NCBI RefSeq assembly: GCF_030817415.1
Contig: NZ_JAUSZI010000002.1
Coordinates: 9,486,001-9,550,000 of the forward strand
Direction of reading: 5' to 3'
Length of the DNA stretch: 64,000 nucleotides
From: Streptomyces umbrinus
GTDB taxonomy: Bacteria; Actinomycetota; Actinomycetes; Streptomycetales; Streptomycetaceae
Shown here piece by piece: positions 12,621 to 25,773 of the stretch (position 1 is its first letter; each line of letters opens with the position of its first letter). The position numbers and the translations under genes were made by a program. The notes beneath the pieces are model-generated. The model made no database searches, was not told where the DNA came from, and saw only the letters and a list, made by a program, of their open reading frames with translations.

Positions 12621-13055
12621 GTGGCTGCCCGCAATACGGCCCGCAAGCGCGCCTTCCAGATCCTCTTCGAGGGGGACCAGCGCGGCGTGGACGTCCAGAC
12701 GGTCCTGGGTGACTGGATCCGGCACTCCCGGACCGACACCCGGCAGCCGCCGGTGAGCGAGTACACCATGCAGCTCGTCGAGGGCTACGCGAAGTACGCG
12801 AAGCGCATCGACGAGCTGATCTCGCAGTACGCGGTGAGCTGGACGCTCGACAGGATGCCGGTCGTCGACCGCAACATCCTGCGTCTGGGCGCCTATGAGC
12901 TGATCTGGGTCGACGAGACCCCGGATGCGGTGGTGCTCGACGAGGCCGTGCAGCTCGCCAAGGAGTTCTCCACGGATGAGTCGCCCGCGTTCGTGAACGG
13001 TCTGCTCGGCCGGTTCAAGGAGCTCAAGTCGTCGCTTCGGCGCGACGAGGTTTGA
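12621..13055 (+). CDS. nusB: Transcription antitermination factor NusB
   Basis: This 144-residue all-helical RNA-binding protein joins NusE (S10) at boxA of rRNA operons. Family features are the N-terminal ARNTARKRAFQILFEGDQ with its Arg-rich start, DRMPVVDRNILRLGAYELIW, and the C-terminal FVNGLLGRF. It starts at GTG 12621, two bases after efp, so the two form an operon as in many bacteria. The original 3' hairpin of this operon has been split by the IS30 element. Confidence 0.96.
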   Translation: MAARNTARKRAFQILFEGDQRGVDVQTVLGDWIRHSRTDTRQPPVSEYTMQLVEGYAKYAKRIDELISQYAVSWTLDRMPVVDRNILRLGAYELIWVDETPDAVVLDEAVQLAKEFSTDESPAFVNGLLGRFKELKSSLRRDEV

Positions 13056-13093
13056 GCCTCAGCGATTCGCTCCGCGCGGTTCGATGTGAGGTG

Positions 13094-13142
13094 CGGGTCG
13101 CATTGGGCTGGTCGCGCAGTTCCCCGCGCCCCTTACGGGGCC
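13094..13142. repeat. GC-rich post-stop repeat copy 2
   Basis: GCGGGTCGCATTGGGCTGG is followed by TCGCGCAGTTCCCCGCGCCC and CTTACGGGGCC, 39 bp after the nusB stop. Orientation is opposite to copy 1. Confidence 0.8.
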
Positions 13143-13187
13143 GGACTCGCAGGACGTAGGAACGCCGGAGGGCCCCCAGCAGGACTT

Positions 13188-14486
13188 GAGTTCTAGTGGT
13201 CGTCGCAACACCCCCAGTCAGGGGATGCGATGGACTTCGAAGTACGCAAGGAACGCCAGCGGCAGGGGCCGAAGAAGCTGGACCGGGAACGGGCCGCATA
13301 CTTCCAGCTCATGCAGCAAGGCGTGAGCAGTCAGGAAGCCTGCCGAATCGTCGGCATCAACCTGCGGACCGGCAAAAGATGGCGTAACGGTTCACACGCG
13401 AACGTCGGCCGGAAGAAGGCGGCGCCTCCGATCTACCAGGAGGCGCCGCCTCCTTCTGGCCCTTCCCGCTACCTGCGCGAGGCTGACCGCATCCACATAG
13501 CCGACCGGCTCCGCGAGAGAACCACCATCCGCGCGATCGCCGCCGAGCTGGGCCGCAGCCCCTCGACCATCAGCAGGGAGATCCGCCGCAACCGGCATCC
13601 CACCAACGGCCAGTACCGGCCCCACGCCGCCCAGGCCCGCGCCGACGCCCGCCGGCCCCGCCCCAAGCCGGGGAAGATCGGCCAGAGCGCCGAACTGCGG
13701 GACTTCGTCCAGGACCACCTGACCCTGCGGTGGAGCCCGGAACAGATCTGCCACGCTCTGCGCATACGGTTCCCCAGCCGGCCGGAGATGCACGTGACCC
13801 ACGAGACGATCTACCAGGCCCTCTACGTCCAGGGACGGGGCGAACTGCGCCGGGAACTGGCCCGCGCCCTGCGCAGCGGACGCGCCCGCCGACGTCCTCA
13901 CCGGCAGGCATACAAGCGCCAGCCCCGATCGATCCCGAACATGGTCATGGTCAGCGACCGCCCGGCAGAAGCCGACGACCGGGCCGTCCCAGGACACTGG
14001 GAAGGCGACCTCATCATCGGCAAGGACCACAAATCGGCGATCGGCACACTCGTCGAACGCACCACCCGTTACGTGATGCTGGTCCACCTGCCCATCGACC
14101 ACAGCGCGGCCAGCACCCGCGACGCTCTCGTGGAAACCGTCCAAACCCTGCCGCCCCACCTGCGGCGTTCCCTCACCTGGGACCAGGGCTCGGAGATGGC
14201 CGCCCACCAGGCATTCACCATCGCCACCGACATCCCGGTCTACTTCTGCAACCCGGCCAGTCCCTGGCAGCGCGGCTCGAACGAGAACACCAACGGCCTG
14301 CTGCGGCAGTACTTCCCCAAGGGCACCGACCTGTCCGTCCACACCCGCAAGCACCTGGACGCAGCCGCCGCCGAACTCAACAGCCGCCCACGCAAAACGC
14401 TCGGCTGGGAAACCCCAGCCGAGCGCCTGTCTAAACTACTCGCGGCCTGAACAACCGACCACGTGTTGCAACGACCCCTCGAATTC
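13188..14486 (+). mobile_element. IS30-family insertion sequence, about 1.3 kb
   Basis: The two ends form an imperfect inverted repeat of about 24 bp with 20 matches: the left end reads GAGTTCTAGTGGTCGTCGCA from 13188, and the right end, reverse-complemented from 14486, reads GAATTCGAGGGGTCGTTGCA. The inner GGTCGTYGCAACAC is the best conserved part. It encloses one intact transposase gene. I could not identify a target-site duplication with confidence, so the outer borders may be off by a few bases. The gene is undamaged, so the element may still be active. Confidence 0.8.
13230..14450 (+). CDS. IS30-family transposase
   Basis: This 406-residue DDE transposase moves the surrounding element by cut-out circle formation, as is typical of the family. 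The N-terminal region carries helix-turn-helix motifs, the second being TTIRAIAAELGRSPSTISRE, which should bind the terminal repeats. The catalytic triad is complete: Asp260 in GHWEGDLIIGK, Asp318 in LTWDQGSEM, and Glu352 in WQRGSNENTNGLLRQYFPKG. The Asp-Glu spacing is right for IS30. NSRPRKTLGWETPAERL is the usual C-terminus. ATG 13230 is used; no frameshift or stop is seen. Confidence 0.96.
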   Translation: MDFEVRKERQRQGPKKLDRERAAYFQLMQQGVSSQEACRIVGINLRTGKRWRNGSHANVGRKKAAPPIYQEAPPPSGPSRYLREADRIHIADRLRERTTIRAIAAELGRSPSTISREIRRNRHPTNGQYRPHAAQARADARRPRPKPGKIGQSAELRDFVQDHLTLRWSPEQICHALRIRFPSRPEMHVTHETIYQALYVQGRGELRRELARALRSGRARRRPHRQAYKRQPRSIPNMVMVSDRPAEADDRAVPGHWEGDLIIGKDHKSAIGTLVERTTRYVMLVHLPIDHSAASTRDALVETVQTLPPHLRRSLTWDQGSEMAAHQAFTIATDIPVYFCNPASPWQRGSNENTNGLLRQYFPKGTDLSVHTRKHLDAAAAELNSRPRKTLGWETPAERLSKLLAA

Positions 14487-14549
14487 GCCGGATGCTGGGG
14501 GCCCTCCGGCGTTCTCCCGTACCTCCGGCGTCCCCGACGCCTGCAGAAA

Positions 14550-14595
14550 GCCGCCGGGGTGGCCGGAACCGTCTGGTTCCGGCCACCCCGGCGGC
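14550..14595. terminator. Strong bidirectional hairpin between nusB/IS30 and bldD
   Basis: A 21-bp perfect stem begins GCCGCCGGGGTGGCCGGAAC, closes over a GTCT loop, and ends in GGCGGC, with AAAG on the left and TTTCTTCT on the right. It lies 27 bp beyond the bldD stop on that strand and should end bldD transcripts and any read-through from the left. Confidence 0.85.
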
Positions 14596-14621
14596 ACGTT
14601 TCTTCTCAGTCCTGGTACGGG

Positions 14622-15122
14622 TCAGGCGTCCTCGTGGGAGACCGCGCGGCGCGCGTCGGCGTCCAGGACTCCCCAGCTGATCAGCTGCTCGGTGAGGACC
14701 GAGGGGGACTGGTCGTAGATGACGGCGAGCGTGCGCAGGTCGTCCTGGCGGATCGACAGCACCTTGCCGTTGTAGTCGCCGCGCTGGGACTGGATCGTCG
14801 CCGCGTAGCGCTGCAGGGGGCCCGCCTTTTCGGCCGGCACGTGGGCCAGCCGCTCAAGGTCGAGGACCAGCTTCGGCGGCGGCTCGGCGGCGCCGCCCGG
14901 AGTGGTGCCCGGCAGCAGTTCCTGCACCGGCACGCCGTAGAAGTCCGCCAGTTCGGCGAGACGCTGCACGGTCACGGCGCGGTCGCCGCGCTCATAGGAA
15001 CCGACCACGACCGCCTTCCAGCGGCCCTGGGACTTCTCCTCGACGCCGTGGAGGGAAAGGCCCTGCTGGGTGCGGATGGCGCGGAGCTTGGCCCCGAGCT
15101 GTTTGGCGTATTCGCTGGACAT
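14622..15122 (-). CDS. bldD: Developmental master repressor BldD
   Basis: BldD represses sporulation genes during vegetative growth when dimerised by cyclic-di-GMP. The start at ATG 15122 (complement) gives 166 residues beginning MSSEYAKQLGAKLRAIRTQQ; an upstream in-frame start would add five residues (MPGSY). The N-terminal HTH domain spans ~1-70 (SLHGVEEKSQGRWKAVVVGS). The C-terminal domain carries the c-di-GMP signature RGD-X8-RxxD exactly: Arg114-Gly115-Asp116 and Arg125...Asp128. It faces away from the pyr operon. A BldD-like box upstream fits the known autoregulation. Confidence 0.98.
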   Translation of the reverse strand: MSSEYAKQLGAKLRAIRTQQGLSLHGVEEKSQGRWKAVVVGSYERGDRAVTVQRLAELADFYGVPVQELLPGTTPGGAAEPPPKLVLDLERLAHVPAEKAGPLQRYAATIQSQRGDYNGKVLSIRQDDLRTLAVIYDQSPSVLTEQLISWGVLDADARRAVSHEDA

Positions 15123-15169
15123 ATAGCTCCCCGGCACTGTGTCGACGTGCGGCTCGGCCGCGCGGCTGG

Positions 15170-15183
15170 TGACTCACTGTGAG
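15170..15183. promoter_or_regulatory. Candidate BldD operator (autoregulatory box)
   Basis: TGACTCACTGTGAG lies 48 bp upstream of the bldD start. Compared with the published-style consensus TNACNC(A/T)GNGTNA it differs at one fixed position (C for G at position 8). A GTTAC follows at 15184-15188. Autoregulation of bldD is known in S. coelicolor; binding here is inferred. Confidence 0.55.
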
Positions 15184-15312
15184 GTTACGCAGCGTGACTC
15201 TGCCTCGTCAAGCCGAATGGTCCGGACCGACCCTTCCGTGGGAGCCCGGTACGGCTGGTGCCAAGGGGGTGATCAGGGGCGTTGCCGGGCTGGTACCGTG
15301 GTTGGCGCAATT

Positions 15313-15360
15313 CCGACGTCCTTTAATGATCCGTCCCGTGAGGCGGAGAAGGAGGTCCGT
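15313..15360 (+). promoter_or_regulatory. PyrR-binding leader that can mask the pyrR ribosome-binding site
   Basis: TCCCGTGAGGC at 15334-15344 fits the PyrR RNA loop consensus UCCNGNGAGGY. Flanking bases CCG 15331-15333 and CGG 15344-15346 can pair. Outside that, 15315-15323 (GACGTCCTT) can pair with 15349-15357 (AAGGAGGTC) with a single mismatch. The second strand is the Shine-Dalgarno sequence of pyrR, whose ATG is at 15366. PyrR bound to this hairpin, with UMP/UTP, would block translation, as described for mycobacterial pyrR. Confidence 0.7.
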
Positions 15361-15365
15361 TTCGT

Positions 15366-15956
15366 ATGGACTCAGAGCAGGACAAGCAGCAGTACGAGGC
15401 CGATGCCCGGCCCGTTCTGGAAGCCCCCGACATCGCGCGGGTGCTGACCCGCATCGCCCACGAGATCGTCGAACGCGCCAAGGGCGCCGACGACGTGGTG
15501 CTTCTCGGCATTCCGACCAGAGGCGTCTTTCTCGCCCAGCGGCTGGCCGCCAAGCTCGAAGAGATCACCGACCGCAAGATCCCGGTCGGCTCCCTCGACA
15601 TCACCATGTACCGCGATGACCTGCGCATGCACCCGCCGCGTGCGCTGGCCCGTACCGACATTCCCGGTGACGGCATCGACGGCCGCCTGGTCGTCCTCGT
15701 CGACGACGTGCTCTTCTCCGGCCGCACCATCCGGGCCGCCCTCGACGCGCTGAACGACATAGGGCGTCCCCGCGCGGTACAGCTCGCGGTCCTCGTCGAC
15801 AGAGGCCACCGCGAACTCCCGATCCGCGCCGACTACGTCGGCAAGAACCTCCCCACGTCGTTGCGGGAGACGGTCAAGGTCCAGCTCGCCGAGGAGGACG
15901 GTCGCGACACCGTGCTGCTCGGTGTGAAGCGGACCGCCCGGCCCGGCGAGCAGTAG
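15366..15956 (+). CDS. pyrR: Pyrimidine operon regulator PyrR / uracil phosphoribosyltransferase
   Basis: This 196-residue protein binds pyr leader RNA in response to UMP and may also make UMP from uracil and PRPP. The phosphoribosyltransferase PRPP loop is clear as [35 protein letters not shown] and [13 protein letters not shown] are typical PyrR segments. ATG 15366 follows GGAGG. It is first gene of the pyr operon and faces its own candidate binding hairpin. The gap to pyrB is 137 bp, in which I see no second PyrR-type loop. Confidence 0.97.
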   Translation: MDSEQDKQQYEADARPVLEAPDIARVLTRIAHEIVERAKGADDVVLLGIPTRGVFLAQRLAAKLEEITDRKIPVGSLDITMYRDDLRMHPPRALARTDIPGDGIDGRLVVLVDDVLFSGRTIRAALDALNDIGRPRAVQLAVLVDRGHRELPIRADYVGKNLPTSLRETVKVQLAEEDGRDTVLLGVKRTARPGEQ

Positions 15957-16093
15957 CGGCACACAGCCGTACGTCCGCTCGTAGGACCCCGAGTGCGCTT
16001 CCGCGCGCCCGCGTCCGCCCGGCTGTGCCCTGCTGAGGGGACACCTTCCGGGCCCCCGCTTCCCGACCTGAACTGCCTTACGGAGCCTGACAG

Positions 16094-17071
16094 ATGCAGC
16101 GTCATCTCATCTCGGCCGCCGACCTCACCCGCGACGACGCCGTCCTGATCCTCGACACCGCCGAGGAGATGGCCCGGGTCGCCGACCGGCCGATCAAGAA
16201 ACTGCCGACCCTGCGCGGCCGCACCGTCGTCAACCTCTTCTTCGAGGACTCCACCCGGACGAGGATCTCGTTCGAGGCCGCGGAGAAGCGTCTCTCCGCG
16301 GACGTCATCAACTTCACCGCCAAGGGATCCAGCGTCTCCAAGGGCGAGTCCCTGAAGGACACCGCGCAGACCCTCGAAGCCATGGGCGTCGACGCCGTCG
16401 TCATCCGGCACGGCGCCTCCGGAGCCCCGTACCGGCTCGCCACCTCCGGCTGGATCGACGCCGCCGTCATCAACGCGGGCGACGGCACCCACCAGCACCC
16501 CACGCAGGCCCTGCTCGACGCCTTCACCATGCGCCGCCGGCTCGTCGGCCGGGACGCGGGCCTCGGCCAGGACCTGGCAGGCAAGCGCATCACGCTCGTC
16601 GGCGACATCCTGCACAGCCGCGTCGCCCGCTCGAACGTCGACCTGCTGCACACCCTCGGCGCCGAGGTCACCCTCGTCGCCCCGCCGACCCTGGTGCCCG
16701 TCGGCGTCGAGTCCTGGCCCTGCGAGGTCTCGTACGACCTGGACAGCACGCTCTCCAAGTCCGACGCCGTGATGCTGCTGCGCGTGCAGCGCGAGCGGAT
16801 GAACGCGGCGTTCTTCCCGACCGAGCGCGAGTACTCGCGGCGCTACGGGCTCGACGGGGACCGGATGGCGAAGATGCCCGAGCACGCCATCGTGATGCAC
16901 CCCGGGCCGATGGTCCGCGGTATGGAGATCACCGCCGAGGTCGCCGACTCCGAGCGCTGCACCGCCATCGAGCAGGTCGCCAACGGCGTCTCGATCCGGA
17001 TGGCCGTGCTCTACCTGCTTCTCGGCGGCAACGAGCCCGCCGTCACCCACACCCGTACCGAGGAGAAGTAA
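16094..17071 (+). CDS. pyrB: Aspartate carbamoyltransferase catalytic subunit
   Basis: This 325-residue enzyme joins carbamoyl phosphate and aspartate to carbamoylaspartate, the first committed step of UMP synthesis. The carbamoyl-phosphate site [13 protein letters not shown] and the [10 protein letters not shown] segment are intact, with [10 protein letters not shown] and [12 protein letters not shown] near the C-terminus. No pyrI regulatory subunit is present, as usual in actinobacteria. The start is ATG 16094. pyrC follows after 5 bp. Confidence 0.98.
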   Translation: MQRHLISAADLTRDDAVLILDTAEEMARVADRPIKKLPTLRGRTVVNLFFEDSTRTRISFEAAEKRLSADVINFTAKGSSVSKGESLKDTAQTLEAMGVDAVVIRHGASGAPYRLATSGWIDAAVINAGDGTHQHPTQALLDAFTMRRRLVGRDAGLGQDLAGKRITLVGDILHSRVARSNVDLLHTLGAEVTLVAPPTLVPVGVESWPCEVSYDLDSTLSKSDAVMLLRVQRERMNAAFFPTEREYSRRYGLDGDRMAKMPEHAIVMHPGPMVRGMEITAEVADSERCTAIEQVANGVSIRMAVLYLLLGGNEPAVTHTRTEEK

Positions 17072-17076
17072 GTCAC

Positions 17077-18363
17077 ATGAGCAAGATCCTTATCCGTGGT
17101 GCGAAGGTGCTCGGCGGCGAGCCGCAGGACGTCCTGATCGAGGGTTCCGAGATCGCGGCCGTGGGCAGCGGCCTGTCGGCCGAGGGCGCCGAGGTCGTCG
17201 AGGCCGACGGCAAGGTGCTCCTGCCGGGGCTCGTGGACCTGCACACCCATCTGCGTGAGCCCGGCCGCGAGGACTCCGAGACGGTCCTGACCGGTACGCG
17301 CGCGGCGGCCAGTGGCGGCTACACCGCCGTGTTCGCCATGGCCAACACCTTCCCGGTCGCCGACACCGCCGGTGTCGTCGAGCAGGTCTACCGACTGGGC
17401 CAGGAGCACGGCTACTGCGACGTGCAGCCCATCGGTGCCGTCACCGTCGGCCTTGAGGGCAAGAAGCTCGCCGAGCTGGGCGCGATGCACGAGTCGGCCG
17501 CGGGCGTCACGGTCTTCTCCGACGACGGCAAGTGCGTCGACGACGCCGTGATCATGCGGCGGGCGCTCGAGTACGTGAAGGCCTTCGGCGGTGTCGTCGC
17601 CCAGCACGCGCAGGAGCCCCGGCTCACCGAGGGCGCCCAGATGAACGAGGGCGTCGTCTCCGCCGAACTGGGACTCGGCGGCTGGCCCGCGGTGGCCGAG
17701 GAGTCGATCATCGCCCGGGACGTCCTGCTCGCCGAGCACGTCGGATCGCGCGTGCACATCTGCCACCTGTCGACCGCCGGCTCGGTGGAGATCGTCCGCT
17801 GGGCCAAGTCCCGCGGCATCGACGTGACCGCCGAGGTCACCCCGCACCACCTTCTCCTCACCGACGAGCTGGTGCGCTCCTACAACCCCGTCTACAAGGT
17901 CAACCCGCCGCTGCGCACCGAGCGCGACGTCATGGCCCTGCGTGAGGCGCTCGCCGACGGCACGATCGACATCGTGGCCACCGACCACGCCCCGCACCCG
18001 CACGAGGACAAGGACTGCGAGTGGGCCGCGGCCGCCATGGGCATGGTGGGCCTGGAGACCGCACTGTCCGTCGTCCAGCAGACGATGGTCGAGACCGGGC
18101 TGCTCGACTGGGCCGGGGTCGCCGACCGCATGTCGTTCAAGCCCGCCGGCATCGGCCGGGCGCAGGGTCACGGCCGTCCCGTCTCGGCAGGCGAGCCCGC
18201 CAACCTCACCCTCGTCGACACGGCATACCGTGGAGCCGTGGACCCCGCGGGCTTCGCGTCGCGCAGCCGCAACACTCCGTACGAGGGTCGTGAGCTGCCG
18301 GGCCGTGTCACGCACACGTGGCTCCGGGGCAGGGCCACGCTCGTCGACGGGAAGCTCGCGTGA
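17077..18363 (+). CDS. pyrC: Dihydroorotase (class I)
   Basis: This 428-residue zinc amidohydrolase cyclises carbamoylaspartate to dihydroorotate. The metal-binding DLHTHLREPG and the C-terminal-side ATDHAPHPHEDK are intact, as are EVTPHHLLLTDE and the HICHLSTAGS region. Length and motifs mark the class I type paired with a separate PyrB. The stop overlaps the start of the next gene (GTGA), showing tight coupling in the operon. Confidence 0.97.
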   Translation: MSKILIRGAKVLGGEPQDVLIEGSEIAAVGSGLSAEGAEVVEADGKVLLPGLVDLHTHLREPGREDSETVLTGTRAAASGGYTAVFAMANTFPVADTAGVVEQVYRLGQEHGYCDVQPIGAVTVGLEGKKLAELGAMHESAAGVTVFSDDGKCVDDAVIMRRALEYVKAFGGVVAQHAQEPRLTEGAQMNEGVVSAELGLGGWPAVAEESIIARDVLLAEHVGSRVHICHLSTAGSVEIVRWAKSRGIDVTAEVTPHHLLLTDELVRSYNPVYKVNPPLRTERDVMALREALADGTIDIVATDHAPHPHEDKDCEWAAAAMGMVGLETALSVVQQTMVETGLLDWAGVADRMSFKPAGIGRAQGHGRPVSAGEPANLTLVDTAYRGAVDPAGFASRSRNTPYEGRELPGRVTHTWLRGRATLVDGKLA

Positions 18364-18971
18364 CATCACTCAACCCCATTGCAGCGCAGATCGCGGCGGG
18401 CATCGCCGCGGAACAGAAGTCCGCGGAAGTGACCGACTGGGCCGCCCGGATCGGCTGGCTCGTCGGCCTCGTGCTGTTCATCGCGCTCGTCTACTGGCTG
18501 ATGCGCGAGGGCTGGAAGTGGCGCGGCGCGCTCCAGGGCGACCTTCCCGAGCTGCCCACCGCGCCGGAAGAGCCCGGCGAGGCCAGACTGACTGTGCTTT
18601 CGATGAGTGGCCGCTACCACGGCTCCACCACCGCCGGGCAGTGGCTCGACCGCATCGTGGCGCACGGCCTGGGCACCCGCAGCCGGGCCGAGGTCACGCT
18701 GACGGACGCCGGACTGGACGTCGTACGCCCCGGAGCGGCCGACTTCTTCGTGCCCGTGGCGCAACTGCGTGAGGCCCGGCTCGACAAGGGCATCGCGGGC
18801 AAGGTCCTCACCGAGGGCGGGCTCCTCGTCATCACCTGGGAGCACGGCGACCGGCTGATCGACTCGGGCTTCCGCTCCGACCACGCGGCCGAGCACAACG
18901 AGTGGGTCGACACCCTGAACAACATGATCAACACGAGCGGCAAGAGCGACAAGACGGAAGGCGCACGATGA
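18360..18971 (+). CDS. Pyr-operon membrane protein of unknown function (Rv1382-like)
   Basis: The protein has 203 residues from GTG 18360, overlapping the pyrC stop by 4 bp. One transmembrane helix lies at ~28-50 ([17 protein letters not shown]), followed by a cytoplasmic or external domain of ~150 residues of beta-rich, PH-like character ([37 protein letters not shown]). A gene with one membrane helix occupies the same place between pyrC and carA in mycobacteria (Rv1382). The conserved linkage suggests a role tied to the pyrimidine or carbamoyl-phosphate enzymes, but no function is known to me. Confidence 0.8.
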   Translation: MTSLNPIAAQIAAGIAAEQKSAEVTDWAARIGWLVGLVLFIALVYWLMREGWKWRGALQGDLPELPTAPEEPGEARLTVLSMSGRYHGSTTAGQWLDRIVAHGLGTRSRAEVTLTDAGLDVVRPGAADFFVPVAQLREARLDKGIAGKVLTEGGLLVITWEHGDRLIDSGFRSDHAAEHNEWVDTLNNMINTSGKSDKTEGAR

Positions 18972-20144
18972 CGACCTCCATCCAGGGAACTGCCTCACAG
19001 AGGCGAAAGGCGGCTCCCGCCGTACTCGTCCTGGAGGACGGCCGCACCTTCCGCGGCCGCGCCTACGGGGCCGTGGGGGTGACCTTCGGCGAAGCGGTGT
19101 TCTCCACCGGCATGACCGGCTACCAGGAGACCCTCACCGACCCGTCGTACCACCGCCAGGTCGTCGTGATGACCGCCCCGCACGTCGGCAACACCGGCGT
19201 GAACGACGACGACCCCGAGTCGAAGCGCATCTGGGTCGCCGGTTACGTCGTACGGGACCCCGCGCGCGTGCCCTCCAACTGGCGCTCCCGGCGCTCGCTG
19301 GACGAGGAGCTCGTCCAGCAGGGCGTCGTGGGCATCAGCGGGATCGACACCCGCGCGCTCACCCGCCATCTGCGCGAGCGCGGCGCCATGCGCGTCGGCA
19401 TCTTCTCCGGCAACGCGCTGCCGGACGAGGGCACCATGCTCGCCGAGGTGCGCCAGGCCCCCGAGATGAAGGGCGCCAGCCTCTACGAGGAAGTGGCCAC
19501 CAAGGAGACGTACGTCGTCCCCGCGATCGGCCCCGACGGCGAAGCCGTCCCGATCGGTGCCGCGAAGTACACGGTCGCCGCCGTGGACCTCGGCATCAAG
19601 GGCATGACCCCGCAGCGCATGGCCGAGCGCGGCATCGAGGTGCACGTGCTGCCCGCGACGGCGAGCGTCGAGGACATCTACGCGGTCGAGCCGGACGGCG
19701 TGTTCTTCTCCAATGGCCCCGGCGACCCGGAGAAGGCCGAGCACCCCGTCTCCCTGATGCGTGCCGTGCTGGAACGGAAGACGCCCCTCTTCGGCATCTG
19801 CTTCGGCAACCAGATCCTCGGCCGCGCCCTCGGCTTCGGCACGTACAAGCTGAAGTACGGCCACCGGGGCATCAACCAGCCCGTGCAGGACCGTACGACC
19901 GGCAAGGTCGAGGTCACCGCGCACAACCACGGCTTCGCCGTCGACGCGCCGCTCGACAAGGTCTCCGAGACCCCCTACGGGCGTGCCGAGGTCTCGCACG
20001 TCTGCCTGAACGACCAGGTCGTCGAGGGGCTGCAGCTCCTCGACCAGCCGGCGTTCAGCGTCCAGTACCACCCCGAGGCGGCGGCGGGCCCGCACGACGC
20101 GGCCTACCTGTTCGACCGCTTCGTAGAGCTCATGGAGGGCCAGC

Positions 20145-20152
<8 letters not shown>
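18968..20152 (+). CDS. carA: Carbamoyl-phosphate synthase small (glutaminase) subunit
   Basis: This 394-residue protein hydrolyses glutamine and channels ammonia to CarB for carbamoyl phosphate, feeding both pyrimidines and arginine. The class I amidotransferase triad is present: nucleophile Cys in [11 protein letters not shown], and His/Glu in [11 protein letters not shown]. The N-terminal [20 protein letters not shown] and [14 protein letters not shown] are family signatures. ATG 18968 overlaps the upstream stop; an in-frame extension to 18902 lies within the previous gene and is rejected. Confidence 0.98.
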
Positions 20153-23453
<3,301 letters not shown>

Positions 23454-23480
23454 GCGCTCCGCTTGCCGCGGGTGCTTCGT

Positions 23481-23528
23481 CTGCGGGTCCGCTGTGGCTG
23501 GTCGCGCAGTTCCCCGCGCCCTTCGGGG
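23481..23528. repeat. GC-rich post-stop repeat copy 3 (inside the pyr operon)
   Basis: CTGCGGGTCCGCTGTGGCTG is followed by GTCGCGCAGTTCCCCGCGCC and CTTCGGGG, 28 bp after the carB stop. It is the only copy lying between genes of one operon (carB and pyrD), so it might weaken read-through into pyrD-pyrF. Confidence 0.8.
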
Positions 23529-23562
23529 CTGCGGGACCAGCCTCTTCATGAGGAAACCGAAC

Positions 23563-24668
<1,106 letters not shown>

Positions 24669-24672
<4 letters not shown>

Positions 24673-25517
24673 CTGAGCCCTTCGGATCGCGGCTGCGCCG
24701 CGCCATGGACGAGCGTGGGCCGCTGTGCGTCGGGATCGACCCGCACGCCTCCCTGCTCGCCGACTGGGGCCTGAACGACGACATCGCGGGTCTTGAGCGC
24801 TTCAGCCGCACCGTCGTCGAGGCACTGGCCGACCGGGTCGCCGTGCTCAAGCCCCAGAGCGCGTTCTTCGAGCGCTTCGGTTCGCGCGGCATCGCCGTCC
24901 TGGAGAAGTCGGTCGAGGAGGCGCGAGCGGCCGGGGCGCTGGTCGTCATGGACGCCAAGCGCGGCGACATCGGCTCGACCATGGCGGCGTACGCCTCCGC
25001 CTTCCTGGAGAAGGGCTCGCCGCTCTTCTCCGACGCGCTCACCGTCTCGCCGTACCTCGGCTACGGATCGCTGAAGCCGGCGGTCGACCTCGCGCGGGAG
25101 AGCGGATCGGGACTGTTCGTGCTCGCGCTGACCTCCAACCCGGAGGGCGGCGAGGTGCAGCACGCGGTACGCCCCGAGGACACGGCCCTGCGGAACGTGG
25201 GCGCGACGATGCTGGCCCATCTCGCCGAGGAGAACGCGGGGGAGACCCCGATGGGCTCCTTCGGGGCGGTCGTCGGAGCCACGCTCGGCGATCTGTCCTC
25301 GTACGACCTCGACATCAACGGCCCGCTCCTCGCGCCCGGAATCGGTGCACAGGGGGCCACGCCGGCGGATCTGCCGGGCGTGTTCGGCGCGGCGGTGCAC
25401 CAGGTGGTCCCGAATGTCAGCCGGGGTGTTCTGCGTCACGGTCCCGACATCGGCTCGCTACGCGCGTCATCGGACCTCTTCGCGGAGCAGATCAGGGCGG
25501 CCGTGGCGTCTGCCTAG
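24669..25517 (+). CDS. pyrF: Orotidine 5'-phosphate decarboxylase (mycobacterial-type)
   Basis: This 282-residue protein makes UMP from OMP. The signature DAKRGDIGSTMAAYASAFL places it in the longer, mycobacterial/archaeal-like type; the catalytic Asp/Lys/Asp set includes Asp95, Lys97 and Asp100. The phosphate-gripper region is near the C-terminus (LLAPGIGAQGATPADL). It closes the pyr operon. pyrE, the preceding step, is not in the window, as is usual in Streptomyces, where pyrE lies elsewhere. Confidence 0.96.
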
Positions 25518-25697
25518 CGCTTTTCGTGGGCGTCCTTCAGGCGTCCCGAGTCTGAATACATCCTCAAATCCGGGGCATTTTGTCCGGAATGTCGGACTCG
25601 ATGGAGGCTGACCAGGACTTTTCCGCTGTTCTCGCTGACTCCGGCGGACTTGCCCGCTAGTCTCCGACGCAGAGTGAACGGGCAAGAGCGTTGCTCG

Positions 25698-25726
25698 TTG
25701 CTCCCCAGGTGTGGGGCGACTAGGTT
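25698..25726 (+). promoter_or_regulatory. HrdB-type promoter for the sIHF gene
   Basis: A -35-like TTGCTC (25698-25703), a 17-bp spacer and a -10 TAGGTT (25721-25726) match the streptomycete vegetative pattern TTGACN/TAGNNT. This predicts a transcript start near 25733 and a leader of about 40 bases before the GTG start. Confidence 0.55.
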
Positions 25727-25773
25727 CCTCACCGGTCCGTATCCGACAGTTCGACATCCGAGGTGACGTAGGC

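Larger units (their letters stand above)
13160..14514. terminator. Long perfect hairpin split by an IS30 insertion
   Basis: Bases 13160-13181 and 14493-14514 are exact reverse complements over 22 bp (first arm begins GAACGCCGGAGG, second ends CCTCCGGCGTTC). Between them lies the IS30 element. Before insertion these arms would have formed one stem with a loop of roughly 10-15 bases, almost certainly the nusB terminator. Expression effects are unknown; a second hairpin at 14550-14595 remains intact. Confidence 0.8.

Noticed and set aside
13182..14492. Target-site duplication of the IS30 element
   Set aside because: GGACTT on the left and GCCGGA on the right share no clear short repeat, so I do not report one; the borders may be off by a few bases.
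15957..16093. Second PyrR-binding leader between pyrR and pyrB
   Set aside because: No UCCNGNGAGGY-type loop is found in this 137-bp gap.
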